NCBI RefSeq assembly: GCF_036788415.1
Contig: NZ_DAIQNN010000017.1
Span: 1 to 53,421, forward strand
From: Rubrimonas sp036788415
GTDB taxonomy: Bacteria > Pseudomonadota > Alphaproteobacteria > Rhodobacterales > Rhodobacteraceae
Length of the DNA stretch: 53,421 nt
Direction of reading: 5' to 3'
Position 1 is the first letter of the stretch; each line of letters opens with the position of its first letter. The notes under the pieces are model-generated. The model had not been told where the DNA came from. It did no database searches and saw only the letters and a list, made by a program, of their open reading frames with translations. Made by a program: the position numbers and the translations under genes. Below are positions 6,583-18,431 of the stretch, piece by piece.

Positions 6583-8248
6583 CGCGGGCCTCCCGGTCGT
6601 AGAGCGCGGCGCGGAACGGCTCGGGGCCGAGGCGGCGATACGCCTCGACGAAGCTCTCCTCCGGCGCGCGGCGCAGCATCAGATACGCGTCGACCAGCCG
6701 CTCGACGGCGGGGCCGACCTCCTCGAAGTCGAGCCCCGGCCCCGCCCGCTCGCCCAGCGCCGCCTGCGCGCCGGCGTCGCCGCCAAGCGTGATCTGGTAG
6801 TTCTCGCGCCCCGCCTTCTCGAGCCCGAGGATGCCGACATGGCCGACATGGTGATGCCCGCAGGCGTTGATGCAGCCCGAGATCTTGATCTGGAACTGCC
6901 CGATCGCCTGCGCGCGGACCGGCTCGGCGAAGCGGCGCGCGATGTCCTGCGCCAGCGGGATGGAACGCGCCGTGGCGAGGGAGCAGAAATCCATCCCCGG
7001 GCAGGCGATGATGTCGGTGATCTGCCCGGCGTTCGCCGCGGCGAGGCCGTAGACGCGCAAGGCCCGGTGCAGCGCCGGCAGGTCGTCGAGCGCGACATGG
7101 GGCAGGATGACGTTCTGCGCATGGCTCACCCGCAGCTCGCCCCGGCTGTAGAGTTCGGCGAAATCGGCGAGGGCGCGCATCTGCGCCGCCGTCGCGTCGC
7201 CCGGCGCCTCGCCCGGCGTCTTGAGCGAGACGGTGACGAGGGCGTGGCCGGCGGCGCGATGGGGCGTCGTATTGGCCTCGACCCAGCCGCGGAAAGAGGG
7301 CTCGGCGGCCATCGCAGCCTCCAGCGTCGCGGAACGCAGGGGGCGCGCAGGCAGGTCGGGCGGCGCGAACAGCGCGGCGATGCGGGCGTATTCGGCCTCG
7401 TCGACCAGCAGCGCGCCTTCGGCGCGGAGCGTCGCGACTTCGGCCTCGACCTGCGCGCGCATCGCCGGGACGCCGATCTCGTGGACGAGGATCTTGATGC
7501 GGGCCTTGTACTTGTTGTCGCGCCGCCCGTGGAGGTTGTAGACGCGCAGGATCGCCTCAAGCCAGATCAGCAGTTCCGCGCGCGGGACGAAATCGGCCAG
7601 CACCTTGCCGATCATCGGCGTGCGCCCGAGCCCCCCGCCGACGATCACCGTGTAACCGGGCGCGCCCGACGCGTCGCGGACCAGCCGCAGACCGATGTCG
7701 TGCGCCATGGTGACGGCGCGGTCCTCCACCGCCCCGGACAACGCGATCTTGAACTTGCGCGGCAGGAAGGCGAATTCGGGATGGTCGGTCGACCATTGCC
7801 GGATCAGCTCGGCGGTGGGGCGCGGGTCCTCGATCTCGTCGGCGGAGGCCCCGGCGAAATGGTCCGCGGTGACGTTGCGGATGCAGTTGCCGCTGGTCTG
7901 GATCGCGTGCAGGCCGACCTCCGCAAGACGGTCGAGGATGTCGGGGGTCTCGGCGAGCTTGATCCAGTTGAACTGAATGTTCTGGCGCGTGGTGAAATGG
8001 CCGTAGCCGCGATCCCAGCGCTCGGCGATCTCGGCCAGCGCGCGCATCTGGGCGGAGCTCAGGACGCCATAGGGGATCGCCACGCGCAGCATGTAGGCGT
8101 GGAGTTGCAGATAGAGGCCGTTCTGCAGACGCAGCGGCTTGAACTCGTCCTCGGTCAGCGCGCCGCTCAGGCGGCGACGGACCTGATCGCGGAACGTCTC
8201 GGCGCGGGCGCGCAGGTGGGCGGCGTCGATCTCGTCATGGACATACAT
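6572..8248 (-). CDS. cysI: Assimilatory nitrite/sulfite reductase hemoprotein
   Basis: A 558-residue siroheme enzyme that reduces sulfite to sulfide by six electrons. Two ferredoxin-like half domains are followed by siroheme-binding repeats: YGHFTTRQNIQFNW at residues 82-95 and the 4Fe-4S/siroheme cysteines C416, C422, C459 and C463 (CPGMDFC and SGCINACGHHH). The context between cysG (siroheme synthesis) and cysH (sulfite production) points to sulfite rather than nitrite as substrate. Its ATG shares one base with the stop of the DUF2849 gene. Confidence 0.92.
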   Translation of the reverse strand: MYVHDEIDAAHLRARAETFRDQVRRRLSGALTEDEFKPLRLQNGLYLQLHAYMLRVAIPYGVLSSAQMRALAEIAERWDRGYGHFTTRQNIQFNWIKLAETPDILDRLAEVGLHAIQTSGNCIRNVTADHFAGASADEIEDPRPTAELIRQWSTDHPEFAFLPRKFKIALSGAVEDRAVTMAHDIGLRLVRDASGAPGYTVIVGGGLGRTPMIGKVLADFVPRAELLIWLEAILRVYNLHGRRDNKYKARIKILVHEIGVPAMRAQVEAEVATLRAEGALLVDEAEYARIAALFAPPDLPARPLRSATLEAAMAAEPSFRGWVEANTTPHRAAGHALVTVSLKTPGEAPGDATAAQMRALADFAELYSRGELRVSHAQNVILPHVALDDLPALHRALRVYGLAAANAGQITDIIACPGMDFCSLATARSIPLAQDIARRFAEPVRAQAIGQFQIKISGCINACGHHHVGHVGILGLEKAGRENYQITLGGDAGAQAALGERAGPGLDFEEVGPAVERLVDAYLMLRRAPEESFVEAYRRLGPEPFRAALYDREARDAA

Positions 8249-8538
8249 CAGCGGACCTCGGCGCGATCGGCGGCGGGAAGCGTGGTCGGGCCCTGCGCGC
8301 GGATCGCCTCGCGCAGGGCTTTCGGTCTGGGCGGCGGCCCCGGCTGGACTTCGACGAGATAGGGGCCGACGACCTCGCCGCTGCGCGCCTCGGCCTCGGC
8401 GAGCGCGGCGGCGGCTTCGAGCCCTGGAAAGATCGCGGCCTGCGCCAGCGCGCGGGTCCAGCCGCCGGCGCCGTCGGCCCAGACGACTTCGCCTGTGAGC
8501 AGGTCGTTGGCGGTGAGAACGACGGGGCCCCGGCTCAC
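8248..8538 (-). CDS. DUF2849 protein of the sulfate-assimilation operon
   Basis: A 96-residue DUF2849 protein; the stretch VLTANDLLTGEVVWADGAGGWTRAL is typical of this alphaproteobacterial family. It is encoded between siroheme synthase and sulfite reductase with ATGA/TGATG overlaps on both sides, so its dose is tied to both. Its role is unknown; the fixed position suggests a part in siroheme handling or sulfite reductase function. Confidence 0.85.
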   Translation of the reverse strand: MSRGPVVLTANDLLTGEVVWADGAGGWTRALAQAAIFPGLEAAAALAEAEARSGEVVGPYLVEVQPGPPPRPKALREAIRAQGPTTLPAADRAEVR

Positions 8539-9941
8539 AGCGCGGCCTCCAGCGCCGGCAGCTCGTCCATGGCGGCCAGCGCGCCGCGTGGGGCGAGGCC
8601 GATGAAGATCACCGCCGGGCCGCGCAAGCCCGCCTCCGCCAGCGCCTGCGGCAGGCGGGCGAGCGTGGTCGCGACGATCTTCTGCTCGGCGCGCGAGGCG
8701 TTCTCGACGGCGGTGACCGGCGCATCGGGGGCGGCGCCGTGCAGCATCAGCCGGCCCTGGACGAAGCGGGCGGCGCGCAGGCCCATGTAGATAGCGGCGA
8801 CGGCGCCGGGGCGGGCCAGCGCGCGCCAGTCATGCTCGGCGAAACCCTCCGCGTCGCGCCCCGTCAGAAAGCGGACCTCGCTGTTGCGCCCGCGCTGCGT
8901 GAGCGACTGGCCGAGCGCGGCGGCGGCGGCGGAGGCGGCGGTGATCCCCGGCACGATCTCGAAACCGACGCCCGCCGCCTCGAGCGCCGACAGCTCCTCG
9001 TCGAGCCGGCCGAACATGCCCGGATCGCCGGATTTCAGCCGCACCACCTGCGCCCCGGCCTGCGCCTCGGCGACGATCAGCGCGTCGATGTCGGCCTGCC
9101 GCCAGGACGGGCCGTCCGGCGTCTTGCCGACCTCGATCAGCCGCGCCTCGCGGCGGGCGAGTTCAAGAACCTCGGCGCTCACGAGGCGGTCGTGGATCAC
9201 GACGTCGGCCTCGTGCAGCCGCTTGCGCGCTTTCAGCGTTAGGAGTTCCGGGTCGCCCGGCCCGGCGCCGACCAGCGCGACGAACCCGCGGCGCGGCGCG
9301 GCGGCGCCGGCGACCGCCTCGGCGAGCCAGAGGCGGGCGGCGCGGCGCAGTCCCTCCTCCCCTGCTTCGGCGAGCGCGCGCGGGCCGTCCGCCTCGTGAA
9401 AGCGCGTCCAGAAGGCGCGGCGCGGCGCGCCTGCGGGAAGCGCCTCGGCCTCGGGGCGCAGTTCGGCGGCGATCCGGGCGAGCGCGCCCAGCGACGGCGC
9501 CAGCATCGCCTCGACATCGGCCTTGATGCGGCGGGCGAGCACCGGCGCCGCGCCTTCGGTGCCGATGGCGACCGTCACCGGATCGCGGTCGACCAGCGCA
9601 GGCGTGATGAAGTCCGAGCCCTCCAGATCGTCGACGATGTTGACGAGCGCGCCGGCCTCCCGCCCGATCCGCGCGGCGCGCGCGTCCTCCGCGGCGTCGG
9701 CGTTGGCGGCGTAGAACAGCGCGGCGCACAGCGCGTCGCCCGCGGCGACCGGGCGGGGCGTGAGCAGGAGCCGGCCCTCGGCGGCCCAGCGCAGGATTTC
9801 CGGGGCGGGGTCGGACGCATAGACGGCGAGCCGCGCCTCGGTGCGCAGCAGCAACCGCAGCTTGGCGAGCGCCGTCTCGCCGCCGCCGGAGACGACCACG
9901 CGGCGGCCCCGGAGATCGCGGAAAAGCGGGAAATGGCGCAT
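8535..9941 (-). CDS. cysG: Siroheme synthase (multifunctional)
   Basis: A 468-residue CysG. The N-terminal half is the precorrin-2 dehydrogenase/ferrochelatase, with the NAD-binding VVVSGGGETALAK at residues 15-27. The C-terminal half (from about residue 219) is the SAM-dependent uroporphyrinogen-III methyltransferase, with VALVGAGPGDPELLTLKA, RLKSGDPGMFGR and PGITAASAAAA. It makes the siroheme used by CysI downstream. The ATG at 9941 is chosen because GGGAGG lies just upstream and the N-terminus FPLFRDLRGRRV matches the family; a longer frame upstream has no family similarity. First gene of its operon; a palindrome lies 42 bases upstream. Confidence 0.93.
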   Translation of the reverse strand: MRHFPLFRDLRGRRVVVSGGGETALAKLRLLLRTEARLAVYASDPAPEILRWAAEGRLLLTPRPVAAGDALCAALFYAANADAAEDARAARIGREAGALVNIVDDLEGSDFITPALVDRDPVTVAIGTEGAAPVLARRIKADVEAMLAPSLGALARIAAELRPEAEALPAGAPRRAFWTRFHEADGPRALAEAGEEGLRRAARLWLAEAVAGAAAPRRGFVALVGAGPGDPELLTLKARKRLHEADVVIHDRLVSAEVLELARREARLIEVGKTPDGPSWRQADIDALIVAEAQAGAQVVRLKSGDPGMFGRLDEELSALEAAGVGFEIVPGITAASAAAAALGQSLTQRGRNSEVRFLTGRDAEGFAEHDWRALARPGAVAAIYMGLRAARFVQGRLMLHGAAPDAPVTAVENASRAEQKIVATTLARLPQALAEAGLRGPAVIFIGLAPRGALAAMDELPALEAAL

Positions 9942-9982
9942 CGCTCGATCCTCCCTCGCAGCGCCCTGGCCGCACCGGCAAC

Positions 9983-10000
9983 ATAGGAAAATTTCCCTAT
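9983..10000. promoter_or_regulatory. 18-bp near-perfect palindrome in the cysG/lrp divergent promoter
   Basis: ATAGGAAAATTTCCCTAT pairs in 8 of 9 positions. It lies 42 bases upstream of cysG and 78 bases upstream of the regulator gene, in an AT-rich island unlike the surrounding DNA. Lrp/AsnC proteins often bind AT-rich palindromes near their own gene, so this is a plausible operator for the adjacent regulator; not proven. Confidence 0.55.
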
Positions 10001-10028
10001 CAATGGAATTACAGCTGACAGATAAGGA

Positions 10029-10065
10029 ATTCTGTTCCAGTCTTCGCCACAACAAGGAACAGAAT
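10029..10065. promoter_or_regulatory. 10-bp perfect inverted repeat upstream of the Lrp-type gene
   Basis: ATTCTGTTCC (10029-10038) and GGAACAGAAT (10056-10065) are exact inverted copies separated by 17 bases, just upstream of the regulator start at 10078. It could be a second operator or a leader hairpin. Its presence argues that this stretch is not coding and that the earlier ATG at 10003 is not the true start. Confidence 0.5.
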
Positions 10066-10077
10066 CGCCGCAGCGCC

Positions 10078-10572
10078 ATGCAAGACGGAACGCACGCCCC
10101 GCTCGACGCGCTCGACCGGAAAATCCTCGCGGCGCTGCAGCGCGACGCGACGCGCCCGCTGGAGGCGCTGGCCGCCGAACTCGGCGCGTCCAAGACCCCG
10201 GTCTGGAACCGCATCCGCAAGCTGCGCGCCTCGGGCGCGATCCGGCGGGAAGTCGCGATTCTCGACCCCGAGGCGCTGGGGCTCGGCGCCTGCTTTTTCG
10301 TGCTGGTGCGCACCTCCGAGCACGAACCCGGCTGGCTCGAGCGCTTCACCGCCGCCGTCGCGAACATGCCGGAGATCGTCGCTGCGCACCGGCTGGCCGG
10401 CGAGATCGACTACATCCTGCAAGTCCGCGTCGCCGACGCCCGCGCCTATGACGCCTTCTACCGCCGCCTCATCGCGCAAGTGCGGATCTTCAACGTCACC
10501 TCGCTGCTCTCTATGGAGGAGATCAAGGCCGAGACGGCGCTGCCCATCCCGCCGGCGCCTGGCGCGCCATGA
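10078..10572 (+). CDS. Lrp/AsnC-family transcriptional regulator
   Basis: A 164-residue Lrp/AsnC regulator. The N-terminal winged helix-turn-helix begins LDALDRKILAALQRDATRPLEALAAELG, with recognition-helix residues SKTPVWNRIRKLRASG. The C-terminal RAM/AsnC ligand domain includes VAAHRLAGEIDYILQVRV and FNVTSLLSMEEIK. The start at 10078 gives the normal short N-terminus; an upstream ATG at 10003 would add 25 residues lying over two inverted repeats. It is divergent from the cysG operon and so is a good candidate for its regulator, as local Lrp-type proteins often control the neighbouring operon. Its stop overlaps the rluE start. Confidence 0.88.
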   Translation: MQDGTHAPLDALDRKILAALQRDATRPLEALAAELGASKTPVWNRIRKLRASGAIRREVAILDPEALGLGACFFVLVRTSEHEPGWLERFTAAVANMPEIVAAHRLAGEIDYILQVRVADARAYDAFYRRLIAQVRIFNVTSLLSMEEIKAETALPIPPAPGAP

Positions 10573-11117
10573 CCCGGCTGATCCTGTTCAACAAGCCCTT
10601 CGGCGTGCTGTCGCAATTCACCGACGCAGGCGCGCCGAGCCCGCGCCCGACCCTCTCGGCCTTCATCGAAATCCCCGGCGTCTATCCGGCGGGGCGGCTC
10701 GACCGCGACAGCGAGGGGCTGCTGGCGCTGACCGACGACGGCGCGCTTCAGGCCCGCATCGCCGATCCGAAGCGCCGGACGCCCAAGACCTATCTCGCGC
10801 AGGTTGAAGGCGCGCCCGACGACGCCGCGCTCGCCCAGCTGCGGCGCGGCGTCACTCTGAAAGACGGGCCGACCCTGCCCGCCGAAGTCGAGTTGATCGA
10901 ACCGCCCGATCTGTGGCCGCGCGACCCGCCGGTGCGCGCCCGCAAGACCGTTCCCGACGCATGGCTGCGCCTCACCATCCGCGAAGGCCGCAACCGGCAG
11001 GTGCGGCGCATGACCGCCGCCATCGGCTTTCCGACGCTGCGGCTGGTGCGGTGGCGGATCGGGGAGTGGACGCTCGAAGGCCTGCCGCCGGGGCGATGGC
11101 GCGACGCGCCGCTCTGA
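10569..11117 (+). CDS. rluE: 23S rRNA pseudouridine synthase, RluE type
   Basis: A 182-residue RsuA-family pseudouridine synthase without an S4 domain, matching RluE, which modifies U2457 of 23S rRNA in E. coli. Visible motifs are LILFNKPFGVLSQF at the start, the catalytic-Asp motif GRLDRDSEGLL, KTYLAQVEG, and REGRNRQVRRMTAAIGFPTLRLVR. It overlaps the Lrp-type gene by four bases (ATGA), so the two are co-translated although functionally unrelated. Confidence 0.9.
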   Translation: MTRLILFNKPFGVLSQFTDAGAPSPRPTLSAFIEIPGVYPAGRLDRDSEGLLALTDDGALQARIADPKRRTPKTYLAQVEGAPDDAALAQLRRGVTLKDGPTLPAEVELIEPPDLWPRDPPVRARKTVPDAWLRLTIREGRNRQVRRMTAAIGFPTLRLVRWRIGEWTLEGLPPGRWRDAPL

Positions 11118-11120
11118 CGC

Positions 11121-11762
11121 TCAGACCCCGCCATCCACCCAGAAATCGGGCGCGGCGCTGGCGCCCAGAACGAGATCGGCGTTCGGCAGATCATTCCCGG
11201 CCAGCTTCGCATCGGTCTCGGCCTCCGACAGGCCCAGGCCGAGCCAACGCGCGCGCAACCGCGCCTGCAGCGTCGCGCGCTCCACACGGATGGCCGCCGT
11301 CACGTCGAAGAGCGGGCGCAGATCGCGCCATGGCGCGGCGTCGAGCAGCAGGTAGTTTCCCTCGACGAGGATGACGGGCGTCTGGCGCGGGATCAGCCGC
11401 GCGCCGGCCCGCGCGATTTCGAGGCCGCGATCGAAGACGGGGACGGCGACCTCGTCCTCGGCGTTCTCGCGCAGCCGGCGCAGCGTCGCGGCGAGCCCGC
11501 CGACGTCGAAAGTGTGCGGCGCGCCCTTGCGCGCCCGCCAGCCGCGCGGGCCGAGCAGCTGGTCGTCGTAGTGGAAGCCGTCCATCGGCAGGATGGCGCA
11601 GAGATCGGGGCGGGCGGCGTTCAGCCGGGCGGCGACCGCTTCGGCCAGCGTGGACTTGCCGGCGCCCGGCGGCCCCGCCAGCGCTGCGATCAACCGGCCC
11701 TCGCCGACCCGGCGCGCGAGCGCATCGGCGAAGGCTTCGGGCGAGAGGGTCGGATCGGACAT
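11121..11762 (-). CDS. P-loop nucleoside/sugar kinase-like protein (FrcK/YggC type)
   Basis: A 213-residue P-loop kinase related to uridine kinase and phosphoribulokinase. Walker A is GPPGAGKST, followed by LPMDGFHYDD (substrate-site Asp and His) and VILVEGNYLLLD (Walker B-like). The family includes a kinase of the Rhizobium fructose ABC locus, called FrcK, but no sugar transporter is adjacent here, so the substrate is open. The start was set at MSDPTLSP, where the family begins. It converges on rluE with three bases between stops. Confidence 0.8.
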   Translation of the reverse strand: MSDPTLSPEAFADALARRVGEGRLIAALAGPPGAGKSTLAEAVAARLNAARPDLCAILPMDGFHYDDQLLGPRGWRARKGAPHTFDVGGLAATLRRLRENAEDEVAVPVFDRGLEIARAGARLIPRQTPVILVEGNYLLLDAAPWRDLRPLFDVTAAIRVERATLQARLRARWLGLGLSEAETDAKLAGNDLPNADLVLGASAAPDFWVDGGV

Positions 11763-12024
11763 GCGGCGCAGCGCCTTCCTCGCCCGCGCGGATCGGGGCC
11801 GAGCCCGAGCATAGGCGCGTCGCCCCGCCCCCGCCAAGACCGCGCCCGCATCGCGGCCGCGTCTCGTCCAAACGTCTCGATGCGACAGCGCGTGCGTGGA
11901 CAGCCGCGCCGGGCCGGGCGCAAGGTTTGCTCAAGAAACGTCCCGCGCCAAGCGCGCCGCCCCGCAGCGGACGCGCAGGCCGGCGCCGGCGGGCCGCTGC
12001 GCCGCCGGCATGGGGGAGACGACC

Positions 12025-13668
12025 ATGAGCGACCGGCACGACCTCAGCGCGCCGCCCGACCTGTCTCACAAGCGGCAGACCGGCGCGTCCCGGCTGCAAC
12101 GCCCCGAATATGTCAGCCTGATGCCGCCCTGCAACGACGCCTGCCCCGCCGGCGAGAACATCCAGGCGTGGCTGTCGCTCGCGCAGGCGGGCAAGTTCCG
12201 CGAGGCGTGGGAGCAGATCCTGCAGGACAATCCGCTGCCCGCCGTGCATGGACGCATCTGCTACCATCCCTGCGAGACCGGCTGCAACCGCGCCCAGCTC
12301 GACGGTGCGGTGAGCATCCACGCCGTCGAGCGCTTCCTCGGCGACAAGGCGCTGGCCGAGGGCTGGACGCCGGCGCCGCCGCCGTCGCGCAGCGGGCGCA
12401 AGGTTCTGGTGGTCGGCGCCGGCCCCAGCGGGCTGTCCTGCGCGCATCACCTGTCGATGCTCGGCCATGACGTCGAAATCCGCGACGCCGGCCCCGTGGC
12501 GGGCGGGATGATGCATTTCGGGATTCCCGCCTACCGGCTGCCGCGCGACGTGCTCGACGGCGAGGTGGACCGCATCCGCCGGCAGGGCGTGAAGATCACG
12601 CTGAACCACAAGGTCGACGATCTGGCGCGCGAGAAGGAAGAAGGCGGCTTCGACGCGGCCTTCGTGGCGGTCGGCGCGCATCTGTCCAAGCGCATCGAAA
12701 TCCCCGGGCGCGACGCCGGCAAGCTCTACGACGCGGTCGGATTCCTGAAAGGCGTCGAGATGGGCGAGGCGCCCAAGCTGGGCCGGCGCGTGGCGATCTA
12801 CGGCGGCGGCAACACGGCGATGGACGCCGCCCGCACCGCCAAGCGCCTTGGCCACGAGCCGATGATCATCTACCGCCGCGACCGCGAGCACATGCCCGCG
12901 CACGCCTTCGAGGCCGACGAGGCGATCGAGGAAGGCGTCACGATCAACTGGCTGCGCACCATCAAGTCGATGAATGAGCACGGGATGCAGGTCGAGGTGA
13001 TGGAGATCGACCCCGAAACGGGCCGCCCCCGCCCCACCGGCGAGATCGAGACCATCGAGGCCGACGATCTGATCCTCGCGCTCGGGCAGGAAACCGACAC
13101 GAGCTTCCTGAGCAATCTCGACGGGCTGAGCTTCACCCGCGACGGTTCGGTCGAGGTGGATGCGCGCATGATGACCGGGGCGGAGGGCGTGTTCGCGGGC
13201 GGCGACATGGTGCCGTCCGACCGCACCGCGACCATCGGGGTCGGGCACGGCAAGAAGGCCGCGCGCGCCATCGACGCCTGGCTGCGCGGCGAAGCGCCGG
13301 CGCGCAAGCGCAAGGCGGAACTCGCGAGTTTCGACAAGCTGCATCTGTGGTTCTACACCGACGTCGCTCAGCGCCCGCAGGACCATCTGCCGATGCAGCG
13401 CCGCCAGAGCAGCTTCGAGGAGGTGGTCAAGGGCCTGTCCGACGCCGAAGCCGCCTATGAGGCCAAGCGCTGCCTGTCCTGCGGCAACTGCTTCGAATGC
13501 GACGGCTGTCTCGGCGCCTGTCCGGAGGACGCCATCGCGAGCCTCGGGCCGGGCGAGGGCTACAAGGTGAATTTCGACCTCTGCACGGGGTGCGCGATCT
13601 GCTTCGAGCAATGCCCCTGCCACGCGATAAAGATGATCCCCGAGCCGAGTCCCGGCGCCGCCGGCTGA
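12025..13668 (+). CDS. GltD-like NAD(P)H flavoprotein with ferredoxin domains, PFOR-associated
   Basis: A 547-residue fusion. Residues 30-110 are the alpha-helical Fe-S domain of the GltD/dihydropyrimidine dehydrogenase type (CNDACPAG, ICYHPCETGC). Then come an FAD site (VLVVGAGPSGLSCAHHL, about 132) and an NAD(P)H site (YGGGNTAMDAARTAKRLG, about 260). The C-terminal 70 residues hold two 4Fe-4S ferredoxin motifs (CLSCGNCFECDGCLGACPED and CTGCAICFEQCPC). Such proteins shuttle electrons between NAD(P)H and ferredoxin; a role in glutamate synthesis is unlikely as no gltB is near. The ATG at 12025 has GGGGGAGA at good spacing; one at 12010 is the alternative. Next gene: pyruvate:ferredoxin oxidoreductase, 42 bases on. 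Confidence 0.88.
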   Translation: MSDRHDLSAPPDLSHKRQTGASRLQRPEYVSLMPPCNDACPAGENIQAWLSLAQAGKFREAWEQILQDNPLPAVHGRICYHPCETGCNRAQLDGAVSIHAVERFLGDKALAEGWTPAPPPSRSGRKVLVVGAGPSGLSCAHHLSMLGHDVEIRDAGPVAGGMMHFGIPAYRLPRDVLDGEVDRIRRQGVKITLNHKVDDLAREKEEGGFDAAFVAVGAHLSKRIEIPGRDAGKLYDAVGFLKGVEMGEAPKLGRRVAIYGGGNTAMDAARTAKRLGHEPMIIYRRDREHMPAHAFEADEAIEEGVTINWLRTIKSMNEHGMQVEVMEIDPETGRPRPTGEIETIEADDLILALGQETDTSFLSNLDGLSFTRDGSVEVDARMMTGAEGVFAGGDMVPSDRTATIGVGHGKKAARAIDAWLRGEAPARKRKAELASFDKLHLWFYTDVAQRPQDHLPMQRRQSSFEEVVKGLSDAEAAYEAKRCLSCGNCFECDGCLGACPEDAIASLGPGEGYKVNFDLCTGCAICFEQCPCHAIKMIPEPSPGAAG

Positions 13669-13710
13669 CCGGCGCGCCCATTTTCCCGCCCTCAGCGGAG
13701 ACAGCACGAC

Positions 13711-17325
<3,615 letters not shown>

Positions 17326-17330
17326 CGGCG

Positions 17331-18338
17331 ATGGACCTGACGACCGAGTATCTGGGCCTGCGCCTCGCCCATCCCGCCATCGCCTCCGCCGGGCCCCATT
17401 CGGCGAGCTTCGACGGCATCCGGCGGCTGGAAGACGGCGGCGCGGCCGCTGTCGTCACCGCCTCGCTCTTCGAGGAGCAGTTGCTGCGCGAGAACGCCGC
17501 GCTCGACCACGCCTTCGAGAGCACGGAGGAGAGCTTCGGCGAGGCGACGAGCTATTTCCCTGACCTCGGCGAGCGCCGCATCGGCCCGGAGGCGCATCTG
17601 GAGCTGATCCGCCGCGCCTCCGAGGCTTGCGCGATCCCGGTGATCGGCAGTCTCAACGGCGTGACGACGCAGGGCTGGACAGAGCATGCGCGGCTGTTCG
17701 AGCAGGCGGGCGCCGCGGCGCTGGAGCTCAACATCTTCCACATCCCCGCCGACCTCGCGACCACTGGGCGCGAGGTGGAGGACCGCTACGTCGAGACCGT
17801 GCGCGCCGTCGCCGCCGCCGTGGCGATCCCGGTCGCGATCAAGCTCAGCCCGTTCTTCTCGGCGACGGGCGAGATGGCGCGGCGCTTCGCGGAGGCCGGG
17901 GCGGCGGGGCTGGTGCTGTTCAACCGCTTCTATCAGCCCGATTTCGACCTCGACGCGCTGGAGGTGGCGCCGCGGATCGAGCTGTCGGCGGCCTCGGAGA
18001 TCCGCCTGCCGCTGCTCTGGATCGCGATCCTGCACGGGCGGCTCGCAGGATGCTCGCTGGCCGCGACGCGGGGCGTCCAGACGTCGGACGAGGTGGTGAA
18101 GTACCTGCTCGCCGGGGCCGACGCGGTGATGAGCACCTCGGCGGCGCTGCGCCATGGCCCCGGCCATTTCGCCGTGCTGCGCGACGGGTTGCGGGACTGG
18201 ATGCAGGCCAAGGGCTATTCCTCGGTCGCGCAGATGAAGGGCGCGATGAGCCAGCGCAACGTCGCCGATCCCGACGCTTTCGAGCGCGCCAACTATCTGC
18301 GCGTCCTCGATGCGTGGCCGCGCGACCGCGCGCTCTGA
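17331..18338 (+). CDS. Dihydroorotate dehydrogenase-like flavoprotein
   Basis: A 335-residue TIM-barrel FMN protein of the dihydroorotate dehydrogenase superfamily. Typical stretches are LTTEYLGLRLAHPAIASAGP, PVIGSLNGVT, ALELNIFHIP, PVAIKLSPFFS, GLVLFNRFYQPDFDL and the C-terminal GADAVMSTSAALRHG. It is annotated in many genomes as a DHOD-like protein beside pyruvate:ferredoxin oxidoreductase and the GltD-like protein. Pyrimidine synthesis is probably not its role, as no pyr genes are near. It begins five bases after nifJ and is followed by a strong terminator. Confidence 0.88.
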   Translation: MDLTTEYLGLRLAHPAIASAGPHSASFDGIRRLEDGGAAAVVTASLFEEQLLRENAALDHAFESTEESFGEATSYFPDLGERRIGPEAHLELIRRASEACAIPVIGSLNGVTTQGWTEHARLFEQAGAAALELNIFHIPADLATTGREVEDRYVETVRAVAAAVAIPVAIKLSPFFSATGEMARRFAEAGAAGLVLFNRFYQPDFDLDALEVAPRIELSAASEIRLPLLWIAILHGRLAGCSLAATRGVQTSDEVVKYLLAGADAVMSTSAALRHGPGHFAVLRDGLRDWMQAKGYSSVAQMKGAMSQRNVADPDAFERANYLRVLDAWPRDRAL

Positions 18339-18359
18339 CGGCGCATCCCGCGCAGACGA

Positions 18360-18394
18360 AGCCCCGGCGCCGCGAGACGCCGGGGCTTTTTCCT
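18360..18394 (+). terminator. Rho-independent terminator of the PFOR operon
   Basis: AGCCCCGGCG (18360-18369) pairs perfectly with CGCCGGGGCT (18378-18387) and is followed by TTTTTCC. It lies 22 bases after the stop of the DHOD-like gene, between convergent operons. Confidence 0.9.
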
Positions 18395-18431
18395 TTCGGC
18401 GCCCGGCGCTTCGCGGCGCCGGGCGGGAACC

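Noticed and set aside
10003..10077. A 25-residue N-terminal extension of the Lrp-type regulator from the ATG at 10003
   Set aside because: It would code through an inverted repeat and an AT-rich promoter-like region, and the family begins at the later start.
12025..13668. Glutamate synthase small subunit (GltD) proper
   Set aside because: No large subunit gene is present; the C-terminal ferredoxin motifs and nifJ neighbour point to a ferredoxin-linked role.
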